DNA from: Acanthococcus lagerstroemiae
Lineage: Eukaryota; Arthropoda; Insecta; Hemiptera; Eriococcidae
NCBI GenBank assembly: GCA_031841125.1
Contig: CM063114.1
Coordinates: 3,534,001-3,598,000, forward strand
Direction: 5' to 3'
DNA length: 64,000 bases
Position 1 is the first letter of the stretch. Each line of letters starts with the position of its first letter. Shown one piece after another: positions 47,501 to 57,345 of the stretch. Under the pieces are notes generated by a model. It saw only the letters and a program-made list of their open reading frames with translations, was not told where the DNA came from and did no database searches. A program made the translations under genes and the position numbers.

Positions 47501-48188
47501 TCTGAAATTCTGATCGGTCGAATGTCTAGAAACCAAAGATGAGTTAGAAGAAACGGTCGGGTGGATAGAAATGTTCAGAGATGATTGAAATGGTTGGAAG
47601 ATCGCTCACTTAATGTACTTGCGAATCGGGTCGAGGTATTTTTTTTTGTACTCGAGGTAAGCGTCAACTCCTCCTTGAACTGTTCCTTGTTTTGGATTTA
47701 GTACGTCGACGAAGAAAACAAACGTATTCGAATCGAACTTCACGTTGTCTTGCAATCGCTTGCAATAGTAAGCGAACGAGTACGTTGTCGACATATTCTT
47801 GATGATCAAACTACCATTTTGGGTTACAGAAAGAGCGTCTATCTTCGCCGGCGGCGTTCTTACTACATCGGAGTCATGGTCCATGAAAAACCGATCTCGT
47901 ATTATCCATGACTGATTGGCTGTTTTCCGTCTGCAGGGGGAAAATTTCAATGAATCAATGAAGACAATGAAGAAGTCAAACCTCAAACGCCGAGTGAGAT
48001 TGCTGAAGTTGTTACCGTTGGCAGCAAGGCAGTTCTACAGTTTCTCCGACAGGAACATAGACCACTTCATAAGGGTCGTTTATCTTGTGCCCGAAGTCCA
48101 GATCGGCGAATGGACAGTTTAATGACACGATAGCGCCGCCATTGGATAAGTACAATCCTAGCAGTGTGATAGAGGTAAGATAACTCAT
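38270..48188 (-). CDS. FAM187-like Ig-domain type I membrane protein (complete, 4 exons)
   Basis: Joining 48188-48016, 47930-47610, 47525-47054 and 38593-38270 gives 429 residues. All junctions are GT-AG and all phases match. In order: signal peptide (about 1-19), Ig-like domain 1 (C55/C56, W66, C114 in Y-Y-C), a W-x-x-W-x-x-C segment at 189-195 followed by a Cys-rich stretch, Ig-like domain 2 (C294, W305, then S-G-N-F-T-C346), a membrane helix about 380-399 and a 30-residue cytoplasmic tail ending L-L-P-K-E. Ig plus W-x-x-W-x-x-C plus Ig plus membrane helix resembles the poorly characterised FAM187 family; that name is an inference, the domain order is seen. The protein is probably displayed on the cell surface. 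Introns are 85, 84 and about 8,460 bp; the last holds the transposon and satellite cluster. Ig domain 2 is split by this intron. The upstream frame closes at a stop near 48242, so ATG 48188 is the best start; a 5' non-coding exon is possible. Confidence 0.85.
39900..40890. repeat. Head-to-head tandem repeat array (~125-bp units)
   Basis: From 39905 to 40530 about four to five units in plus orientation share TTTTGGTAATGATTT, GGGGAGG..ACTCAAAAG and CAATATGGGT..CATTTCAGTGGCTTG. From 40560 to 40880 about three units in the opposite sense share CCCCTCTCCCCAGAT, CAATTTTCA, AAATGAGTTCAGxGACCT and CACTGAAATG. The turning point is near 40545. Located in intron 3 of the Ig gene. Confidence 0.65.
41330..43445 (+). 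repeat. Repeat family A copy 3 with a 103-bp satellite array and higher-order repeat
   Basis: Family A similarity (41330-41560) leads into about fourteen monomers with landmark GATGAGTTGCCTACTTACCTAG at about 41637, 41742, 41847, 41951, 42054, 42153, 42268, 42450, 42553, 42655, 43165, 43263 and 43376. The typical period is 103-104 bp. Five-monomer blocks repeat with a period near 500 bp (41900-42150 matches 42400-42650; 42180-42340 matches 43080-43240 once the 42666-43071 insertion is removed). Lies in intron 3 of the Ig gene. Confidence 0.85.
42666..43071 (+). mobile_element. Mariner-type MITE inserted in the satellite (TA target)
   Basis: Ends TAGTCCGCCCAGTGTAAGTT and AACTTATACTGGTCGGACTG, flanked by TA (42664-42665 and 43072-43073). 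Removing it restores GTTGCGTACTTACCTAGTTG, the satellite monomer sequence. 406 bp, non-coding; relative of 25005-26511. Confidence 0.88.
44074..44240. mobile_element. Foldback MITE (GGCTCTATAG ends)
   Basis: Nearly perfect palindrome: GGCTCTATAGTTTCACCTGG at the left mirrors the right end at 44221-44240; arms of about 75 bp include CCATTTTGGTTCATACTGCG. The last 19 bases are repeated directly at 44241-44259. Confidence 0.85.
44262..44750. mobile_element. TIR MITE (CCAAAGTCATRTAGATACAC)
   Basis: The left end CCAAAGTCATGTAGATACAC continues CAAGTTAGACGAC; the right end is its complement (GTCGAACGACTTGGTGTATC then TATATGACTTTGG). CCTAAC borders both sides. About 490 bp, non-coding. Confidence 0.8.
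44985..45967 (+). pseudogene. Pogo-like transposase remnant lacking the DDE core
   Basis: ATG at 44985 begins M-V-R-T-Y; after a frameshift P-K-L-G-T-R, then N-Y-R-Q-E-S-L-N-K-A-V-R-L-V and L-S-V-R-T-A, a pogo/CENP-B N-terminal helix-turn-helix. This part ends at A|GTAAGT (45115). A segment 45274-45401 continues in phase (L-R-E-Q-L, then G-H-P-M-V-L-S-A-K-E-E-Q-D-L) with the second CENP-B-type motif, then a stop. Further on, 45467-45967 in two frames resembles the C-terminal tail found after the DDE domain of insect pogo-like proteins (F-V-L-V-E-L-N-Y, then F-T-G-Q-H-L-K-P). The catalytic DDE/D region is absent. An AATAAAG poly(A)-like signal follows at about 45990. Confidence 0.7.
46270..47053. 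other. Start of intron 3 of the Ig gene, no other feature seen
   Basis: AT-rich sequence between the exon 3 donor and the pogo-like element. The minus-strand frame 46926-46663 shows no recognisable domain. Confidence 0.5.
47054..47525 (-). CDS. Ig-domain gene exon 3
   Basis: Acceptor GGTTTCTAG. Encodes E-W-T-P-W-S-E-C-N-T-C-T-G, a thrombospondin-1-like start, several further cysteines and the first half of Ig domain 2 (L-T-L-T-C, then C-F-W-R-K-D-G). Donor AAG|GTAAAT, phase 0. Confidence 0.87.
47610..47930 (-). CDS. Ig-domain gene exon 2
   Basis: Acceptor CCCCCTGCAG. Carries the Ig tryptophan (N-Q-S-W) and the closing cysteine in F-A-Y-Y-C, plus three N-x-S/T sites. Donor AA|GTGAGC, phase 2. 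Confidence 0.85.
48016..48188 (-). CDS. Ig-domain gene exon 1
   Basis: Starts M-S-Y-L-T-S and encodes the signal peptide and the first strand of Ig domain 1 (E-L-P-C-C-Q). Donor CG|GTAACA, leaving two bases of an Arg codon. Confidence 0.8.
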
Positions 48189-48298
48189 CGTTAACACGCG
48201 AACTTTTGATGCATAAACGAGTTTTCTGATTCTGGAAATTTAGAGATGTTAACTGCCAGTGATTTGTGACGCAGGATGAAATTTTTAGGAACTGCAAC

Positions 48299-48470
48299 TA
48301 AAGAGCCTAAAACAGTATGAGTGAGGACATACGTCATTTTTAATCCAGCTCGTTCTGTGGAAAAAAAAAAATTGGCTGAGCGGTAACCACCATGTGACCA
48401 GTTCCGCTTCACGGAACAACGTGGATTAAAAATGGCGTATGTCTTCATTTAGGTGTTTTAGTGCTCTATG
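48299..48470. mobile_element. Foldback MITE just upstream of the Ig gene
   Basis: The left arm AGAGCCTAAAAC..GAGGACATACGTCATTTTTA is mirrored by the right arm AAAATGGCGTATGTCTTCAT..GTTTTAGTGCTCT. It lies 111 bp upstream of the proposed start codon, so it may form part of the promoter or 5' UTR. Confidence 0.75.
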
Positions 48471-48870
48471 GCTAGGAGCTTCTTACAATCACCGCCCCCC
48501 CCTCCATTATTTTCTTCCAAACATCTTCAGTATTGTTTCGTTGAATTGGCTACAGAGTGCGTTCGTATTGTTGATAGACATTTGCATGGAAATTTTTATC
48601 TCTAACCATCTTCAATATTGTTTCATTGAATTGATTGCAGTATTGCAGAGTGCATTCCTGGTATTGATAGAGTGTTAGTGCTGCGCGATTGCAGTCTACA
48701 GCCTCGCCGTTTAAACTGATGGTGAGTTTGAATAGTACATAAACGCACTTGGGTGTTAGGCTCTATATACTTCTTACAAATAGACAGCTGCCATTTTCTT
48801 TCCATTTTGGTCCGTCAAAAGGAAACGAGCTGAGCGGTAAACACTACATGATTAGTTCTTGTTTCACTAG

Positions 48871-49521
48871 GGCTCTATAAGTATAGGTAAAGTCCCAACG
48901 CCATTTTAGAACTGGATGCTGTGAAACGTAAGAGAACCAACCAACAAAATCTGTATGTTGAGAACACGTGATTCGAAGTTCAAGAACCATGTAGAATCTA
49001 TATGACATAGTGTGTACTGATAAGCGTTTTTCAATGTGAGTACACATTTTTGAATCGGGGGCCCAATTTTGGAAAATTCTACTTTTTACGTTCTTTCCAA
49101 TGATACTAAGAACTCATTTTGACAACAAATGTCGGTTGGTTCTGTTACGCTTAACAGCGGTCTATTACCGTATTGTTGAAGACGTGAGGGGAATACAAGT
49201 GTTTACATTACTTACTATTAGTAATGTGGAATATGGAGAGTAAGACACGTTTTACTATTTTCATTCGGTTTATCAAAACTGCAGAACACAATTTTCAAAA
49301 AAAGGGCTGGTGTTCAGCATACAACTGCAGAAATAGTGCGAGTTTCATTTTTATAACTGTAAAAACTTCTGTAGTTGCCATTCCAGTCCCCAGTGTGACT
49401 ACCAACTACCTCTATTTTATCACTCGAGCTAATATCAACATAATTCCCCTTACCTGTCCAACAACATTATACGTATATGTAATTCAAAAATGGCGTCGTG
49501 ACTACCTATATTTATAGAGCC
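48871..49521. mobile_element. TIR element (GGCTCTATA ends) with a THAP-like remnant
   Basis: The left end GGCTCTATAAGTATAGGTA is mirrored at the right by ACCTATATTTATAGAGCC, and CCATTTTAG/CAAAAATGG follows inside each end. Contains MITE copy 3 (48914-49162) and, at 49230-49355, an open frame reading M-E-S-K-T-R-F, then K-K-G-W-C-S-A-Y-N-C-R-N-S, which resembles the C-x-A-x-N-C-x-N-R opening of a THAP zinc finger. THAP domains are used by P-element-type transposases, so this may be a deleted P-like element. Confidence 0.6.
48914..49162 (+). mobile_element. MITE 'GGACGCT', copy 3
   Basis: GGATGCTGTGAAACGTAAGA at the left, TTACGCTTAACAGCGGTC at the right; the interior aligns along its length with copy 1. 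Confidence 0.8.
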
Positions 49522-49810
49522 TTAGGTTCATGGAACAAACTGGAAAGAAAATGGCGGCTATCTTTGATGATGATATTGATGATCTCACGTCAGTCTGTTC
49601 CTGTAACCAAGTGATTCGACTCGCTGACTAACCAATGTAAAGTAATTCTGGTGAAGATGCCCCAACCTTAAATTTCTATAATTGGCTGCGCTGATTGGCT
49701 TAAAAGTGCTATTTTTTCAGAGGTGATAAGCTATCCGGAACGGCTGAAGCTTAAGCCAAAAACTAATAATGACCCTGATTGATAAGGCTAATGGATACAG
49801 CTAACAGCAA

Positions 49811-49989
49811 GGATACTATAGTTACACACGGGAATAATGAGCCGCCATTTTGATTCGCACCGCGCCCGTGAATGTCGAATCTGGTCGAATCCGACAACGC
49901 GAAGCATACCGCGTAGTCAATTCCGCATCGACGGGCGCGGTGCGAATCAAAATGGCGGCTCATTATACCTGTGTGTAACTATAGTATCC
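49811..49989. mobile_element. Foldback MITE (GGATACTATAG ends)
   Basis: Arms of about 70 bp: GGATACTATAGTTACACACG at the left mirrored by the right end; both arms carry GCCGCCATTTTGATTCGCAC. The core shares CGCGCCCGT and CGTCGATG words with the element at 44074-44240, so the two are related. Confidence 0.88.
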
Positions 49990-50072
49990 CTACTAACAAT
50001 TGAAGCCAGTGTATGGCTAGCTAACGACTAATACTTAAGGGCTGAATAGCTAAAAGCTAAAGGCTAATTCCA

Positions 50073-50369
50073 AGGACGTGGTGTGGGTGTAAAAATTGTG
50101 AAAGTCCCAACTGACTCAACTCAAGATTCCCAAGTATCACAGCAAAAAAAAAAAAAACCTTTTGACCTATTAGATTTTTCTAACTGTCTCAACTCAAAAT
50201 TCCCAAGTATCAAAGCAAAAATAAAAACAAAAAAAACACAAACTTTTTAATTTGGTGCATTTTTCCAACTTGCCTGCCTGAATGGTAAATTTTCCCAACT
50301 GCTGAGTAAAAAATTCCTATGTGGGGGTATACGTTGCCTACCCTCCTGTCTCCCTATTGGTACGTCCCT
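50073..50369 (-). mobile_element. MITE 'AGGGACGTACC', copy d
   Basis: Left end AAGGACGTGGTGTGGGTG, right end TATTGGTACGTCCCT. Two internal units with TCAACTCAARATTCCCAAGT, both followed by poly-A. Confidence 0.75.
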
Positions 50370-52479
50370 GGCTAATTCCTTTAAAGAACACATTTCATCA
50401 AATTTTAAGGACTAAATTCGAACAGCTAATAGCTAAAAGCTAAAGGTTAATAACTTTAAAGAATACATTTCATCAAATTTTCCATCAAAATGAATCAGGC
50501 TTGGAAGTTCAGACGTTCAGAATTCAGAAATGACAAAACGCCAACCGCGACAGAGCCGGAACCGGATTTTAGCTTTTCATTAGCGATTCAGTACAAACTA
50601 TCGGTTCGCTAATGTTTACATATCTTTCTTCAATTGCTAAACTAACAGCTAACTGATCTTAACCAAAATTGCTCGGCTAATAGAGATAAGGGTTTATCAC
50701 CTCTGATTTTTTTTAACGTTTATTCAATTTCCTACGATGAGATGTTGCTATCCTTGTATTTTCAAGTCTATGGCGTGATTATGTAAAATTCTATTTGTTC
50801 TCAATACCAAAAAATAATAATTAAATGCTTTAAAGCGATGTATAAAAGTGGTTAGAACTCATTGGATGTTCTTTCTTTTTTGGACGAATGGTCAGGGAAA
50901 ATGATAGTTTACGTGTACATGTTTCTTTGGTATTGAAATGCGTCTCACATTTATTTGAGATTCATTTGGAAGAAGTGGCATCTTCCACCGCTGAATTGAG
51001 AAGATGGCCGATCATGAAATCAGAGAAGATGATCCACCTGTTAGAAATGTCGATATACACGCTAATATAATCATAATTTCCATTAATATAAAAATACTGA
51101 ATTATGCTTTAGGAATGATTGTAATGCTGTAACAATGTCTCCGGTGTATGCACGGACGAATGATCGAGGCTGTGATTCTTCTTGCTGTTCACTGACTAGA
51201 AAATGCTTGCAGCATCCAATCGTCACCTGCTGATTTCATGTTGCATGAGTAAGTGTTGACAGTAATGTTTCATAATAGATTTAGGTTCATACAAACCCCA
51301 TAGATTGATGTGTACTTTGCATTTTTGCGTTCTTCAAAGTTGACCCCTGCTCCATCCTTACTAGAGTGTCATAAATGACGAATCTAACCTTCGGAACCCT
51401 ATATTCAATTCCTATGTAGTATTTTGAAATATTTTCTATTCCAAAACCCCTCCTCTCTTTATAGTCTCACAGTTTTCAATTCGTGTGGCCATTAAAGCGA
51501 AAAGATACCTCATTTTTTAATTCTTTTCGAACTCGAACATCTCCTCTCCTTGATACCAGTTATCCTTCTCATTAACACCCGAATTCTGAGGGCAAAACTA
51601 GTGCCAAAAATGATTTCAGCAATCATGAAGACCTACTGCTGGGTATCCATATTGCATTCTTTCGCAGTTAGTTTTCTTCTCCTTCATCCCACCTGATAAA
51701 CTTAAATTTCAAATGGCATGTCAAATGAATTCAGTGATCGGAGACCTAATTGGATCCAGACAATTTTACTATTTTGCCTATTGCACCTCGTCAACTAATT
51801 TTACTAGCTGTCAGGGGGAAACTAAAAGCATGAGGGAACAAAATTCTGCTAACATAATCAATTTGCCTCGTTAATTTAAGCTCCTATCCCATTTCTCGAC
51901 GTTCAATTTTAAGCTTTCGTCCAATAAGGATCAAAGAATTAGTACCAAACTAATATCGAATTAAATATTTAACCGGAAAACATTCATTCAATTTTTGTAC
52001 TATTTCGTTACTTTACACTCATGCAAATAATTTTTGCTACTTTTATTCCGTACTGGAAAGTAATTAATGTTAATGAAACTGTAGACATAAGCAACTTGAA
52101 AACCCCCGATTTCGATACATGTCTCGACTTTTAAAACCCCGTTTGATCAATCTGATAGCGATATTCGGGATGGATCAACACCTCCCTGAAGATAACAATT
52201 TCTACGTTGTTAATCTTCCTATAAGAAAAAATTTCATACTTGTTCAAATATGGTCAGATCAGAAAATAATGTAATTTAATTACCCATCCGCCCTCAAAAA
52301 TATTGTTTAATTTACAAAACAACTCCCACTTCAGTAAATAGCGCATAATAAATCTGTGTATTCGATCGAACTCAAAAAGGCTTCAAAAACTTTGTATTCG
52401 AAATCAGTACAAGCTATTTATTATTGACCTTTTAACCAAATGGCAACTAAAAAATGTATTGCCTATTGATCCAAATCTC
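50370..52479. other. No supported gene
   Basis: AT-rich. Short phrases such as GCTAATAGCTAAAAGCTAAAGG recur at 50030-50070 and 50425-50455. A 40-codon frame from an ATG at 50489 has coding-like composition but no recognised motif. The part 51420-51900 has faint similarity to the satellite units at 40560-40880. Confidence 0.35.
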
Positions 52480-54130
52480 GCCAAATAAAAAAAAAAAATC
52501 ACAATCCGATCCTTTTCAATTTTTCACTTCGATGAGAAAAATTGAATTTGTGGTCCAGACCAGAATTAGATTATAAATCTAATGCGATTTTCTAAATCAG
52601 TGAACCCTTCCCTTCTAAGAGAAAATAAAAAGGAATCACTTAATTTTTTGAAAACAAATTAGTTTTGGTCTAAATCGAGGCCGGACCAGAAATCTGATGC
52701 AATATTTGAAATCAATGACCTCTTCCCTCTAAAAAAAAAAAAAACAATTCCGATGATGTGTTTTTCATATTTTGCTCTTTGATGGGGAAAATGTTGAGTT
52801 TGTGGTCCAAATCAGAGCAGATTAAAAATCGAATGCGATATTCACACTCTGGAACCCTCTTCTCTCCGCCCTCAAAATATTAATTTGTTTAATTTTTCGA
52901 ATCAATTCAATTCAGGCCCAAATCAGAGCCGGATCAAAAAAAATCTGCAGGGACCCAAAAATAACCTACTGTGATAAGTTATTCAATTTTAATTTTCACC
53001 CTTTGGGACCAAATTGGAGCGGGATCAGAAAATTGATGCCATATTCGAAATCGATGACCTCTCTCTCCTAAAAAAATTCAACTTTTGTTCTTTGATGGGG
53101 GAAGAAGTTGAGTTTGTGGTCCAGATCGGTGTCTGGTCAAAAATATAATGCGATATTCACAATCAGCGACCCCCTCTCTTCCTCCAAAAAATTTAATAAT
53201 TTGTTTAATTTTTCAAGTTAATTCAATTTTTGCCCAGATCAGGGCTGGATCAAAAATCTGATGCGATATTCGAAATCAGCGACCCAAAAATAACCTACTT
53301 GGATATACGTTGTTCAATTCCTTAACCTAATGTAATTTTCACCATTTTGGAACCAAATCGTATCCGAATCAAAAAGTGGATGCCACAGTCAAAATCGACG
53401 ACCCCCCCTTCAGAAATAATCATTTTGGTACGTTGCTCAATTTTTCCACTTTAAAGGGGCAGTTGAATTTGTGATTCAAACCGGAGCCAGATCATGAATC
53501 TGATGCGCTATTTAAAATCAATGACCATCGCCTCCCCCCCCCCCAAAAAAAAAAAACCAAATTGAATTTTGAAACATTTCTTAAACCAAATTAGTTTTGG
53601 TTACAATCAGAGCCAGACAAGGAAGCTGATGCAATTATCGAAATCGGTGACCCCTCCCTCTAAAAAAAAGACAATTTCGATGCGTTTTTCAAATTTTACA
53701 TTTTGACGTGGAAAATGTTAAATTTTTGGCCCAAATCGGGGCCAGAACAAAAATCTGAGCAATATTCTCAATCAACGACCGCCTGCTCCAAAACAACAAA
53801 AAAAAATTTAGATTTTCATATCAATTTAGTTTTGGCCCAAATTGGGGTCGGATTAAAAACCTGACGCAATATTCAAAATCAGCAATTCAATTTTGCCCTT
53901 TTAACCAAATTGGGACCGAATAAAAATACTGATGCAGTATTCAGTATAAAGTGACCCAAGAGAGCTCTACTTCAAAACTTCGCTGATTTCCTCGAGCTAA
54001 TTTAATTTAGACCTTTGCATCCGAAATTTGGACTTGTGGGCCCAAATTGAGGCCGGCTCGAAAATCTGATGTAATATTCAAAATTAAAAATCCAAGAAAT
54101 CAGACTTCGATGTCTTGTTTGGTACCTTCC
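52480..54130 (+). repeat. Degenerate ~120-bp tandem satellite (about 13 units)
   Basis: Units carry TCARAAATCTGATGCRATATTC, AAATCAGCGACCC(C)TC, a run of A, then TTTAATTTTT and GGCCCAAATCGGAGCCGGA. Successive units fall near 52560, 52682, 52813, 52925, 53010, 53125, 53250, 53355, 53485, 53615, 53735, 53850 and 54060. Related DNA lies at 17480-18205 and, inverted, 36400-36850. Confidence 0.85.
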
Positions 54131-54612
54131 AATTCAAGATTCCGATGTTGGTAGCACGTTCGTGTCCCCATTCTGGGGGAGAGAACGTTTTTTTCACATC
54201 GGAAAAAAAAACTAGGCCTTGTAAGTTACAAATCCCTTTTCGTTCCGTGAATGTCCTACTTCGCGAACCAAAAAATAAAAAAATAAAATAAAGAAGATGA
54301 CCAATTTGTCAACACCCTGTATGTTGGGCTAGTGGTATTCCATCTTCAAAAATAAAAGATAAAAACCGTTCGAGGGGTTGCGTATCGTATATATTAATTT
54401 TTTTCTTTTATAATTCTTTTTCTGTGATTTAAGTCTATGTCTTCTGCTAGTAATGCCCGTCTCCTGTTTACCCGTCTGTCTGTCAGTTTGTGTGTCAGTT
54501 GGCTTGTAGCTGTCTAGAAATTTCCAATACATGACTGAGGAACTGAGACCCATACAGCGGTTAAATTTAATATCAACAGCACAGGAACTATAAGTAAAAC
54601 ACGCACCGATAA

Positions 54613-54891
54613 GTAGTTTTCAACTTTCAAGGTTTCCAATATTCAAACCCGTGGGCGAGTGAAAACATTTATACGAATGTTGTTGACATTTGCGAGTTTT
54701 TCACGAAACGGTTGAAGAAACGATGGGGTGCGGCGATGTGCGAAATTTACAAACTGAATTATTTTGAAAAGAAAATTGTCGACAGCAGAAACGGTGAAGT
54801 CATATACGTACACCATAATGGCATTTCTACCTGCCTACATGAAGCGAGCGCAAATAATGAACGTTGCCCGGGCGAATTTCTCGAGCTTTGA
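54613..54891 (+). CDS. Candidate coding segment, unknown function
   Basis: A stop-free frame of 92 codons ends in TGA at 54889. It has coding-like composition and includes D-I-C-E-F-F-T-K-R-L-K-K-R-W, then L-N-Y-F-E-K-K-I-V-D-S-R-N-G, and G-E-V-I-Y-V-H-H-N-G-I-S-T-C. CTTTCAAG at 54623-54630 could be the acceptor of a last exon. I do not recognise a family; four cysteines and a basic stretch are the only features. Higher G+C than the flanks. Confidence 0.35.
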   Translation, partial: VVFNFQGFQYSNPWASENIYTNVVDICEFFTKRLKKRWGAAMCEIYKLNYFEKKIVDSRNGEVIYVHHNGISTCLHEASANNERCPGEFLEL

Positions 54892-57345
54892 CAAAGCACA
54901 TCGGGTTAAGGGCAATATTGACGTCATTGAGGTGATTGGTAATTGAGATAGAGATGCTGCAGAAAAGAGGTTACCATGACGACGCTAAACAGAAAAATGC
55001 CTTCCGTTTGTTTTTATACATTCCCCCCGTAACCGGACTGAATTTAAATCCTGACGTCAAACGTTTTACTCCAGTACCTTCGCTAATGTCAAGGATTTTT
55101 CAGCCCGCCTCAATAACCTAATTCCGAAATTCCGGAATTTTCGTGTGTTCCTTATTGCGATCTCAGAAATGATTTTATGTTGACAAGACGCGAAATTCGC
55201 GTCTCGAACTGCCGTACCCGAGTCGTTAGTCATTTTCGGGTTCGAGAGGTTTTCAAGTGTACGGAAACATTTAAGAAATATTTCCGACCACCATTGACGT
55301 ATTTCTGGCTGTGGAACTAGACCAAGGTAAAGTTCATGGTGAGCACGCAAGTTTCTACGTATTAAGAAAATGTTTAACAGTGGAGAGTGTACACCGAATT
55401 TGCTTGTTCTCAGTGACACTATGAGTTTTCTATTACTCGCATTGAAAGTACATACATCCTCCTAGAAAGGAATTGAAGAGCGGAAGTGCATTTTTTCAAT
55501 CCACATCAAAGAAGTGGCGTGAAAAGGTGGAAAGTACACTGAAAGAACTTCCCACGCACGCTAAAAGTAGGTATTTCTCCCAGTCTTACTTTGGGTCACT
55601 CTTCAATAATGTTGATATTTCAGTCCCCGGCAGTTGATCTCACAAGTCATAAATGATACGGTTTTTTTGGTTTTTTTTTTCCCCGATAGATATGACTGGA
55701 TTCTACTTTTTCAGGTTTTCAGAAGAAAGTTTGATCCACCTTTAAAATGGGTCAAAATTGGATTAAATGTGTTAAAATGTCCGTTGGCATGACTATCCTA
55801 TTAATAATTTTTGTTATTATTATTTTTTTGCCTAAATTTTCAAACAGTATATTAGAACAAACTGGAAAAATAATAGGTACTACTTTTGATAAATTAATGA
55901 ATGAGTTGGTAACGTTGAAATAGCGTCTTCACAGATGAGAGTCAGTGTTGCAAACCTTGAAAGTTGTCCGTCAATTTTTTGTCTTTCGGCATAGATCTTT
56001 TTCAACCAATCACAAAACAGGATTTCCAGATATTTTTTTGTTACAGTTAATGGTCAAACTTTGCGTTATCATAAGAATTCGGTCCAGTTATCAAATCCCC
56101 GGTTTTTTAGGGTTGGCTAGACCCTATTGCGATCGCTTTTTTTTTTTTAATTCTTCAAGTTGTTTAGTACTCAGACGTTATCAAGTGGTAATATGGATGG
56201 CGATTCTGTCGTAGTTCTTAGTTTCGTAGGATGTTTATTATTGATGAATATAGACAGAATTCAGATGATAGGAATTGCAGCATTTGCCGACCCTAGTCGT
56301 GCAGCATTGCTGCTTGTTCATATACTGGCACTAATAGATTCGTGTATTTTTGTCTAAATTATGAATTAATAAAAAAAAAAGTATCTTTCGGCATGGTTCT
56401 TCCCAGTTCCCACCATGATCATACAACTGTACCACCAAAAATTAAATCATCAGTTGAAGTGGTTAGTGTGTCTTTATTGATTCTTCATAAAGTCGTTTGT
56501 TTTTGAATCCACAAGAGCGCAGCAGAATACGTATTTCGTTTGCTATTGTCTTTCGGCGTGGACTTTTTTATCTCGGCATGGCATTCATCGTATTGATTGC
56601 CATGCCAGAATACAGAATTCCCTCACTGTCGGGCCAATCTTACCAGTATGTTATACAGAGCGCCTCTTAACGAATCCCATCATAAAAAGTTCAAATATCC
56701 TCTACTTTCCTTCATGAAAAAACATACCTGAAATATCAATATTTTTTTGAAAAATGACCCACTTACTTGAGTCCTAAGAACTGGAAGTAACAGTTGCATC
56801 AGTGCAGTAACACTATGCAATGTGAGATAATTATTCGGGCTGCTCAACGCTGTTGTTCACCTTGTAACCCTGATGAAGGGGAAATATTTCATTTACAGAC
56901 ATATGAAGAAATCTCAAAATATTATGAAAACGAAAGCGTTTATCGAAAAAATGAATGGAACAAAATTTGTAGTACTTACATAAAATTCCCCTAACATTGA
57001 GACCATTTTTATTTCAATCTGATAAATTTTCAAAAGTGTGTAGGGTTTCAGTATTTCCTTTTTTTTTCCACGTGGCTAAATTGTAGAGGGCGACTCTTTC
57101 GCGCTTGCAGTCAGAATAGTATTCGGGTGTATTCGATATCGATAGTATGTATTTCCACTACAATTTCAGTGTCTCTTATTAGTAGTTCACTGATTTCTCG
57201 GGTATTCGAGTTTCAAAATACTTTTATCAATCTAAGTATATTCAATTATTTTTATGTATAACCGAATAATAACTGTTGGATAACCGTTAACCGATGGAAA
57301 TATGTAATTATCACCCTAATGAAACATTTCCTCTCATTACTTTAC
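54892..57345. other. No confirmed gene; several short open frames
   Basis: Opposed open frames at 55419-55066 (minus, 117 codons) and 55118-55317 (plus) overlap, and neither has a recognised domain. A 65-codon plus-strand frame at 56160-56357 encodes a hydrophobic peptide and is followed by AATTAATAAAAAAAAAA, which could be a retroposed tail. A 66-codon frame at 56794-56994 (R-C-C-S-P-C-N-P-D-E-G-E) is unassigned. Confidence 0.25.
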
